Assembly: GCA_020859755.1 (NCBI GenBank)
Contig: JAJBVP010000191.1
Span: 1-47,076, forward strand
DNA from: Bacteroidales bacterium
Lineage (GTDB): Bacteria > Bacteroidota > Bacteroidia > Bacteroidales > Muribaculaceae
Reading direction: 5' to 3'
DNA length: 47,076 nucleotides
Part shown: positions 40,861 through 47,076 of the stretch, piece by piece
Position numbering within the stretch: the first letter of the stretch is position 1
Layout of the letters: every line of letters begins with the position of its first letter
Position numbers and translations under genes: made by a program
Notes under the pieces: model-generated
Database searches by the model: none
Seen by the model: only the letters and a program-made list of their open reading frames with translations
Told to the model about the DNA's origin: nothing

Positions 40861-42573
40861 ATGAAACCACTAAATATCTTTTTGGCTCTGTGCGCCATGC
40901 TGCCCATGACGGCTTGCAGCGACGACGATACCTACGAGCCCTCGGCGCTGCCTACCACGTTCACCGTATCGGCCAGCGACCTCACCTACCTCAAGACCGA
41001 GCACACCATCACCGTGTACGTGCAAGCCCCGTCGCAGCCCTCGGTTTCGACCGACGCTTCGTGGCTCACCGTCACCACCCCCGTGCTCAACGACCAATCC
41101 AAGCGTATCTACCGCTTTGACGTAACGGCCGCCGCCAACGACACACACGACACCCGCACGGCCGCTATCACCGTCACCCAGGCTTCCAATAAGGCTACCA
41201 TAAACGTCACCCAGCGCTACGCCGACGGCATCCTCGTCGACGCCGTGTCGACCACCGACCCCTTCTCGGCCAACGGTGGCACCCTCACCGTGTCGATACA
41301 GGCCACGGGCGAGTATACCTACGAGTTGCCCTACTGGGTAACCGAGGAGACCGTTTCCGGCTCACGCGCCATGGCTTCCACTACCCACACGTTCACCATC
41401 GCCGCCAACAACGGCAACGCTCGCACTGCCGACATCGTCTTCACCCTTGTAGACGACGAGACACTCTCGGCCACGGTAACCATCTCCCAGCTGCTGTCGC
41501 AAGCATCAACGGGCAAGACCGCCGCGGCTGTCGCCTCCCAGATCTTCGCCGGGTGGAACCTCGGCAACACAATGGAGGCAACCGGTGGCTCCGAGACCTC
41601 GTGGGGCAATGTCAAGACCTCCAAGGAGATCATCGACGTGGTGAAGGCAGCTGGCTTCAACGCCGTGCGCATCCCCTGCTCGTGGGACCAGTACATCATC
41701 GACGACAACTACACGATCGACCCGGTTTGGCTCTCCCGCGTGGGCGAGGTGATTGACTACGTGGTCAACGACGACATGTACGCCGTGCTCAACATCCACT
41801 GGGACGGCGGCTGGCTCGAGGAGAACGCCAACGCATCGGCACAGGCCGAGAACGTGGCCAAGCAGAAAGCCCTGTGGACGCAGATTGCCAACGCCTTCGA
41901 GGGCTACGACGACCACCTGCTCTTCGCAGGCTGCAACGAGGTGCGCAACACCTCCGGCTCGGGTTGGAACGGCCCAACCGCCGAGGAGGAAGCCGCCCTT
42001 GAGGCTTACCTCCAAGCGTTTATCGACGCCGTCCGCGCCACCGGCGGCAACAATGCCGAGCGCAACCTGATCGTGCAATGCTGGTGCTGCAACGGATGGC
42101 GCGCCCTCGACTCGTTGACCATGCCCACCGATCCAGCCGGCTCCGACCACCTGATGATGGAGATGCACTTCTACGACCCGTCGGCGATGACCCACGAGGG
42201 CTCGACTACCAAGTGGGGCTACCGAGCCGGCTACGTAAGCAGCAACGACGGCCTCCAGGAGGACTATATCGACTCGTTCTTCGGCCAGATCAAGGCTAAA
42301 TATGTCGACAAGGGTATCCCCGTGATCCTCGGCGAGTATGGCACTTGCTGCTGGAGCACCACCGACGCCGACGTGATGGCTTCCCAGGCTTACTACCTGC
42401 GCTACGTCACCGCCGCCGCCAAGAACAACGGCATGGTTCCTTTCTACTGGGACAACGGTACACCCGGCATCGGCTCATTCGGCGTGATCAACCGCGGCGC
42501 TCTGGCCGTCGGCCTCCCCCACTTCGTTGAGGGTATAATGGCCGGTGCGGCCGAGGGCATCTATCCCTTCTAA
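40861..42573 (+). CDS. Surface BACON-GH5 endo-xyloglucanase-like lipoprotein
   Basis: A 570-residue lipoprotein (MTAC then SDDDTYE, an acidic surface-export signal). Two BACON-type domains (~30-120 and ~125-210; SVSTDASWLTVTTP, RTAAITVTQAS) precede a GH5 barrel (~220-570). Barrel motifs are AGWNLGNTMEA, GFNAVRIPCSW, AVLNIHWDGGW, acid/base Glu360 in AGCNEVR and nucleophile Glu492 in ILGEYG. BACON plus GH5_4 in a lipoprotein is the architecture of the B. ovatus surface xyloglucanase BoGH5A, the main reason for the xyloglucan assignment. Starts 3 bp after the preceding stop. Mixed-linkage or other beta-glucanase activity is the alternative. Confidence 0.9.
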   Translation: MKPLNIFLALCAMLPMTACSDDDTYEPSALPTTFTVSASDLTYLKTEHTITVYVQAPSQPSVSTDASWLTVTTPVLNDQSKRIYRFDVTAAANDTHDTRTAAITVTQASNKATINVTQRYADGILVDAVSTTDPFSANGGTLTVSIQATGEYTYELPYWVTEETVSGSRAMASTTHTFTIAANNGNARTADIVFTLVDDETLSATVTISQLLSQASTGKTAAAVASQIFAGWNLGNTMEATGGSETSWGNVKTSKEIIDVVKAAGFNAVRIPCSWDQYIIDDNYTIDPVWLSRVGEVIDYVVNDDMYAVLNIHWDGGWLEENANASAQAENVAKQKALWTQIANAFEGYDDHLLFAGCNEVRNTSGSGWNGPTAEEEAALEAYLQAFIDAVRATGGNNAERNLIVQCWCCNGWRALDSLTMPTDPAGSDHLMMEMHFYDPSAMTHEGSTTKWGYRAGYVSSNDGLQEDYIDSFFGQIKAKYVDKGIPVILGEYGTCCWSTTDADVMASQAYYLRYVTAAAKNNGMVPFYWDNGTPGIGSFGVINRGALAVGLPHFVEGIMAGAAEGIYPF

Positions 42574-42580
42574 AAGTCAT

Positions 42581-42623
42581 TGGAAGTCGGTTCAATCGAT
42601 TCCATCGACTGAGCCGACTTCCA
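42581..42623 (+). terminator. Long hairpin between the GH5 gene and xylB
   Basis: Outer stem TGGAAGTCGG / CCGACTTCCA (42581-42590, 42614-42623) with an inner stem TCGAT / ATCGA makes a near-continuous 43-nt hairpin. A short CTTTAACCCC tail follows without a good T-run. Either a partial terminator or a processing site that sets xylBAE expression apart from the upstream operon. Confidence 0.55.
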
Positions 42624-42640
42624 CTTTAACCCCTTGAGAT

Positions 42641-44107
42641 ATGTATCTTTTAGGTTACGATCTTGGCAGCTCGTCGGTGAAGGCCTCGTTGGTCAACGCC
42701 GAAACCGGGCGCACCGTGGCAACGGCGTTCTGCCCCAAGCAAGAGGCTCCCATTAAGAGCCTCCAGCCCGGCTGGGCTGAACAGTCGCCTGCCGACTGGT
42801 GGACCCGCGTGAAAGCCGCAACCGCCGAGCTTACTGCGAGCCTCGGGCCGTCCCGACCCGAGATAAAAGCCATCGGCATCTCTTACCAGATGCACGGGCT
42901 GGTGCTATTGGACCAAGCCAATAAGCTGCTGCGCGACGCCATCATCTGGTGCGACAGCCGTGGCGTGCCCTACGGCGAGAAGGCTTTCCGCGAGGTGGGC
43001 CAGGAGCGATGCCTCGCCAGCCTGCTCAACTCCCCCGGCAACTTCACAGCGTCAAAGCTGGCGTGGGTGATGGAGCACGAGCAGGATACCTTTGCCCGCA
43101 TTGCACGCGTGCTGCTCCCTGGCGAGTGGCTCAACTGGCGGCTCACGGGCGAGTTCACCACCACCCCTGAGGGCCTAAGCGAGCAGATGCTCTGGGACTT
43201 CAAGCGCAACCAGCCGGCTCAGTTCATGCTCGACTGGTTCGGTTTCCGCCGCGAGTGGTGGCCCGACATCCACCAAGTCTTCGGCGAGCACGGACACCTC
43301 ACCGGCGAGGCCGCGCTCGAGCTGGGGCTAACGCCCGGAATACCTGTGACCTACGTCGCGGGCGACCAGCCCAACAACGCGCTGTCGTTGGCAGTGCTCG
43401 ACCCGGGCGAGGTGGCCTCTACGGGAGGCACAAGCGGCGTTGTGTACGGCATCATCGGTGCGCCCCAGCACGACCCCCAGAGCCGCGTCAACTGCTTCGC
43501 CCACGTCAACCACAGCACAGCCTCGCCGCGCATCGGCGTAATGGCCTGCATCAACGGCTGTGGAATCCTCAACTCGTGGATGCGCCGCAACGTTGCGCCC
43601 GAAATGAGCTATGCGCAGATGAACGACGCGGCATCCCAGGTGCCGGCTGGCAGCGACGGTGTAAGCATCTTGCCCTGGGGCAACGGTGCCGAGCGTGTGC
43701 TGCAGAACCGCGACGACGCATGCTCGGTGCACGGCCTGAGCTTCACGCGCCACGACCGGCGACACCTGCTGCGAGCTGCACAGGAGGGCATTGCATTCGC
43801 CTTCATGTACGGAATGGAAGTGATGGGCACCTTGGGAATGGACATACACACCATCCACGCCGGTCGCGCCAACTTGTTCCTGTCGCCCGTGTTCCGTCAG
43901 ACCCTCTCCGACGTCAGCGGCGCCACAATCGTGTTGCACGACACCGACGGTGCCTCGGGCGCGGCCCGCGGAGCAGGCATAGGCGCCGGCCTTTACACAT
44001 CCCCACGCGAGGCCTTCAACACGCTGGCCACGCTGGCCCAAATCCACCCGGGACCTGACGCCTACAAAGTAAAAGACGCCTACGCCCGCTGGAAAAACCT
44101 CATCTAA
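42641..44107 (+). CDS. xylB: Xylulokinase
   Basis: A 488-residue FGGY-family kinase that phosphorylates D-xylulose to xylulose-5-phosphate in the cytoplasm. The N-terminal phosphate-binding motif is GYDLGSSSVK with Asp7. The substrate block SYQMHGLVLLD follows, and the catalytic base lies in VAGDQPNNAL (~244). The ATP-binding C-terminal half has GGTSGVVYG and the FGGY signature region (GAARGAGIGAG). Length is normal. It follows the hairpin and starts 38 bp before xylA; together with xylA and xylE it forms the xylose-catabolic end of the locus. Confidence 0.95.
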   Translation: MYLLGYDLGSSSVKASLVNAETGRTVATAFCPKQEAPIKSLQPGWAEQSPADWWTRVKAATAELTASLGPSRPEIKAIGISYQMHGLVLLDQANKLLRDAIIWCDSRGVPYGEKAFREVGQERCLASLLNSPGNFTASKLAWVMEHEQDTFARIARVLLPGEWLNWRLTGEFTTTPEGLSEQMLWDFKRNQPAQFMLDWFGFRREWWPDIHQVFGEHGHLTGEAALELGLTPGIPVTYVAGDQPNNALSLAVLDPGEVASTGGTSGVVYGIIGAPQHDPQSRVNCFAHVNHSTASPRIGVMACINGCGILNSWMRRNVAPEMSYAQMNDAASQVPAGSDGVSILPWGNGAERVLQNRDDACSVHGLSFTRHDRRHLLRAAQEGIAFAFMYGMEVMGTLGMDIHTIHAGRANLFLSPVFRQTLSDVSGATIVLHDTDGASGAARGAGIGAGLYTSPREAFNTLATLAQIHPGPDAYKVKDAYARWKNLI

Positions 44108-44145
44108 CCATTTATTTTTTACCAAATTAACTTTCAACAAAAACA

Positions 44146-45453
44146 ATGGAATATTTCACCAACATCAAAAAGATAGCCTTTGAAGGCACTGAGTCATATA
44201 ACCCACTGGCATTCCGCTACTACGACGCCGACCGTATGGTGCTCGGCAAGCCCATGCGCGAGTGGCTGCGATTCGCCTTGGCATGGTGGCACACGCTGTG
44301 TGCCGAAGGCGGCGACCAGTTCGGAGGCCCCTCCAAGTCCTTCCCCTGGAACCATGGGGCCGACGCGATCACCATCGCCCGACAGAAGGCCGACGCCGCC
44401 TTCGAAATCATGGAGAAGCTCGGCATCGACTTCTTCTGTTTCCATGATGTCGACCTCGTCTCGGAAGGCAACAGCATCGAGGAGTACGAGGCCAACCTGA
44501 AGGCAATCACCGCCTATATCAAGGAGAAAATGGCCATGACGGGCAAAAAGTGTCTCTGGGGCACAGCCAACGTATTCGGCCACGGCCGATACATGAACGG
44601 CGCAGCCACCAATCCCGACTTCGATGTCGTGGCCCGTGCTGCCGTGCAGATCAAGAACGCCATCGACGCAACCATCGCCCTCGGCGGCGAGAACTACGTC
44701 TTCTGGGGCGGTCGTGAGGGCTACATGAGCCTGCTGAACACCGACCAAAAGCGCGAGAAGGAACATCTGGCGCGAATGCTCACCATGGCGCGCGATTACG
44801 CCCGCGCCAACGGCTTCAAGGGCACATTCCTCATCGAGCCAAAGCCCATGGAGCCCACCAAGCACCAGTATGACGTTGACACCGAGACCGTAATCGGCTT
44901 CCTGCGCGCCCACGGCCTTGACAAAGACTTCAAGGTGAACATCGAGGTGAACCACGCCACGCTCGCTGGACACACCTTTGAGCACGAGCTTTGCGTAGCA
45001 GTGGACAACGGAATGCTCGGCTCGATCGACGCCAACCGCGGCGACTACCAGAACGGATGGGACACCGACCAGTTCCCCATCGACAACTACGAGCTGACGC
45101 AGGCCATGATGCAGGTGGTGAGAAACGGAGGCCTGGCACCCGGCGGCTGCAACTTCGACGCAAAGACGCGCCGCAACAGCACCGATCTCGAAGACATCTT
45201 CATCGCCCACATCGCCTGCATGGACGCTATGGCACGCGCATTGCTCAGTGCAGTAGACGTGCTTGAGAAGTCGCCCTACAGGAAGATGGTGGCCGACCGC
45301 TACGCCTCGTTCGACCACGGCGACGGCAAGGCTTTCGAGGAGGGCGCTCTTTCCCTTACCGACCTCGTCGCCTACGCCAAGACCCACGGCGAGCCGACGC
45401 CGACTTCAGGCAAGCAGGAGCTTTACGAGGCCATTGTGAACATGTATGCTTGA
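44146..45453 (+). CDS. xylA: Xylose isomerase (class II)
   Basis: A 435-residue metal-dependent isomerase converting D-xylose to D-xylulose. The long N-terminal extension ([20 protein letters not shown]) is typical of class II enzymes. The catalytic pair is His100 and Asp103 in FHDVD. Metal-binding residues lie in [27 protein letters not shown] and GSIDANRGD. All key blocks are intact. Stop and the following symporter start are 5 bp apart. Placement beside xyloglucan enzymes fits the use of xylose released by GH31. Confidence 0.97.
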   Translation: MEYFTNIKKIAFEGTESYNPLAFRYYDADRMVLGKPMREWLRFALAWWHTLCAEGGDQFGGPSKSFPWNHGADAITIARQKADAAFEIMEKLGIDFFCFHDVDLVSEGNSIEEYEANLKAITAYIKEKMAMTGKKCLWGTANVFGHGRYMNGAATNPDFDVVARAAVQIKNAIDATIALGGENYVFWGGREGYMSLLNTDQKREKEHLARMLTMARDYARANGFKGTFLIEPKPMEPTKHQYDVDTETVIGFLRAHGLDKDFKVNIEVNHATLAGHTFEHELCVAVDNGMLGSIDANRGDYQNGWDTDQFPIDNYELTQAMMQVVRNGGLAPGGCNFDAKTRRNSTDLEDIFIAHIACMDAMARALLSAVDVLEKSPYRKMVADRYASFDHGDGKAFEEGALSLTDLVAYAKTHGEPTPTSGKQELYEAIVNMYA

Positions 45454-45458
45454 TACCG

Positions 45459-46964
45459 ATGGAACTCGCACTCTCCCCGCAATTCACCGCCACGCTACCC
45501 CAGAAGGGCAGCAAAAGCTACCTCTACGGCATCGTAGGCGTGGCGGTGCTCGGCGGACTCCTCTTCGGCTACGACACCGCGGTAATCTCGGGTGCCGAAA
45601 AAGGTCTGCAGGCCTATTTCCTTGGAGCCAAGGACTTCGTGTACACCGACGTCATCCATGGCATCACCTCGTCGTCGGCCCTGCTGGGCTGTATCATCGG
45701 CTCGGCGCTGTCGGGCTTCTGTGCCTGGAGATTCGGGCGCAAGAAATCGCTCCTGCTGGCCGCGGCGCTGTTCCTGCTGTCGGCTCTCGGCAGCTTCATG
45801 CCCGAGTTCCTCTTCTTCGAAAAAGGCCGGCCCACATTCTCCCTGTTGATAGCCTTCAACCTCTACCGCATCATCGGCGGCGTGGGCGTCGGGCTGGCCT
45901 CGGCCGTCTGCCCGATGTACATCGCCGAGGTGTCCCCAGCCAGCATAAGAGGAACACTCGTGTCGTGGAACCAATTCGCCATCATCTTCGGCCAATTGGT
46001 AGTCTACTTCGTTAATTTCCTGATCCTTGGCGAGCACACCAACCCCATCATCGAGCGCACAGCCGAGAACCTGTGGGTGGTGCTGCCCACCTCCGACGTG
46101 TGGACCATCTCCACCGGGTGGCGCTACATGTTTGTCTCCGAGGCATTTGTTGCCGCCACGTTCATGATCTTGGTGTGCTTCGTGCCGATGTCGCCTCGCT
46201 ACCTCGCCCTCAAGGGAAGTTACAGCAAGGCCCTGCGCATCCTCGCTCGCATCAACGGTGTGGAGAAGGCCAAGGGCATCCTCCTTGAGATCCGCCATGA
46301 AAAGGCCACTGACAAGACGGGCAAGCTGTTCTCCTTCGGTTTCCTGGTGATCTTCGTGGGCGTAATGCTCTCAGTGTTTCAGCAAGCTGTGGGCATCAAC
46401 GCCGTGCTCTACTATGCGCCACGTATATTCGAGTCGATCGGAATGGCCAACCCCATGGTGCAAACCGTGATCATGGGCGTGGTCAACATCTCGTTTACCT
46501 TGGTCGCTGTGTTCACCGTCGAGCGATGGGGCCGCAAACCGCTGTTGACTTGGGGATCGATCGGCATGGCCATTGGGGCCTTCGGCGTGGCGCTGGCAGC
46601 ATGTGTCGACGTGCCCCCATTGTTCGCCGCCGTGTCGATTATGGTCTACTCGGCCGCGTTCATGTTCTCCTGGGGACCCATCTGCTGGGTGCTCATCAGC
46701 GAGATCTTCCCCAACGCCATCCGCTCCCAGGCAATCGCCATTGCGGTCGCCTTTCAGTGGGTGTTCAACTTCATCGTAAGCTCCACATTTGTGCCGATGT
46801 ACAACATGGAGCTTGGGTCGATGGGGGTCGACTTCGGACACTGCTTCGTCTATGCCCTCTACGGCGTGATCTGCGTGCTGGCCGCTTGGTTCGTGATCCG
46901 CCTCGTCCCCGAAACCAAGGGACGCACCCTCGAGGACATGGCCACCCTCTGGCGCAAAAAATAA
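45459..46964 (+). CDS. xylE: D-xylose:H+ symporter, XylE family
   Basis: A 501-residue inner-membrane transporter of the MFS sugar-porter family; the ATG at 45459 is preferred over an upstream TTG that overlaps the xylA stop. It tracks E. coli XylE closely: GGLLFGYDTAVISGA in helix 1, RIIGGVGVGLASAVCPMYIAE, NQFAIIFGQL (sugar-contacting Gln), FQQAVGINAVLYYAP (the QQ...N sugar-binding set), WGPICWVLISEIFP, and the C-terminal PETKGRTLE. Twelve hydrophobic segments are visible. It should bring periplasmic xylose into the cytoplasm for xylA and xylB. A strong terminator follows 25 bp downstream. Confidence 0.95.
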   Translation: MELALSPQFTATLPQKGSKSYLYGIVGVAVLGGLLFGYDTAVISGAEKGLQAYFLGAKDFVYTDVIHGITSSSALLGCIIGSALSGFCAWRFGRKKSLLLAAALFLLSALGSFMPEFLFFEKGRPTFSLLIAFNLYRIIGGVGVGLASAVCPMYIAEVSPASIRGTLVSWNQFAIIFGQLVVYFVNFLILGEHTNPIIERTAENLWVVLPTSDVWTISTGWRYMFVSEAFVAATFMILVCFVPMSPRYLALKGSYSKALRILARINGVEKAKGILLEIRHEKATDKTGKLFSFGFLVIFVGVMLSVFQQAVGINAVLYYAPRIFESIGMANPMVQTVIMGVVNISFTLVAVFTVERWGRKPLLTWGSIGMAIGAFGVALAACVDVPPLFAAVSIMVYSAAFMFSWGPICWVLISEIFPNAIRSQAIAIAVAFQWVFNFIVSSTFVPMYNMELGSMGVDFGHCFVYALYGVICVLAAWFVIRLVPETKGRTLEDMATLWRKK

Positions 46965-46989
46965 ACGCACTGATTTCTACGATTCTATG

Positions 46990-47026
46990 AGGGCTTGTTG
47001 ATAATTATCAACAGGCCCTTATTCTT
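46990..47026 (+). terminator. Rho-independent terminator after xylE
   Basis: Stem GGGCTTGTTGATAA / TTATCAACAGGCCC (46991-47018), complementary throughout apart from one G-T pair, followed by TTATTCTTGTT. It closes the SusC-to-xylE plus-strand transcription unit. Confidence 0.8.
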
Positions 47027-47029
47027 GTT

Positions 47030-47076
47030 CGCCCGACATGGGCATAATCTAACGGGTGGAAGTCCCCAACGCGGCC
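47030..47076 (+). other. Possible 5' end of a group II intron, cut by window edge
   Basis: The last ~45 bp (GCCCGACATGGGCATAATCT, then GGGTGGAAGTCCC) resemble the start of domain I of bacterial group II introns: a short GC hairpin (GCCC-GACAT-GGGC) followed by a GGTGGAAGTCC-like stretch. Position right after a hairpin terminator is a common intron site. The reverse transcriptase ORF would lie outside the window, so this is tentative. Confidence 0.3.

Overview
The window is from a Bacteroidales genome, most likely a Muribaculaceae or Prevotellaceae relative. The pointers are a SusC/SusD pair, TAnnTTTG promoter motifs, lipoproteins with acidic residues right after the lipid-bearing cysteine, and conjugation genes of the Bacteroides TraE/TraG kind. 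No ribosomal marker is present, so the genus is open. Base composition changes sharply: the polysaccharide locus on the right is GC-rich, while the 9-kb insert on the left, and above all its cargo, is AT-rich.

Positions 1-13640 hold part of an integrative conjugative element: traE, a broken lipoprotein gene, a small ORF, traG and a truncated downstream transfer gene. traG is split by an 8,987-bp element (about 2917-11914) flanked by an 11-bp direct repeat, TTCCACATGAA. Removing the insert with one repeat copy restores an in-frame 845-codon traG. The break lies just after the Walker A motif. The insert encodes a tyrosine integrase, two helix-turn-helix proteins of excisionase type, two small replication/regulation-like proteins, a candidate oriT, a MobV-family relaxase, and a three-gene cargo on the minus strand (pentapeptide-like protein, membrane protein, lipoprotein). 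It is therefore an integrative mobilizable element that disables the transfer ATPase of its host conjugative element.

Positions 13600-15470 are a graveyard. The conjugation gene runs into the 3' end of a type I restriction subunit gene (hsdR), followed by the tail of a MazG-like gene, a possible IS66-type fragment and about 300 bp without genes.

Positions 15473-46964 form a polysaccharide utilization locus that reads as a xyloglucan system with its xylose catabolic pathway attached. On the minus strand lie a membrane-anchored propeller/AraC regulator that lacks any histidine kinase, a GH31 alpha-xylosidase-like enzyme with a PA14-like insert, a GH2, a GH3, two secreted multi-module proteins and a GH5. 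On the plus strand, divergent from the regulator, lie SusC, SusD, two surface lipoproteins, a BACON-GH5 lipoprotein, and then xylulokinase, xylose isomerase and a XylE-type xylose:H+ symporter. The inferred flow is: surface GH5 cuts the backbone, SusC/D imports oligosaccharides, GH31/GH2/GH3 trim xylose, galactose and glucose in the periplasm, XylE brings xylose into the cytoplasm, and XylA plus XylB convert it to xylulose-5-phosphate. The last ~45 bp after a strong terminator look like the 5' end of a group II intron cut by the window edge.
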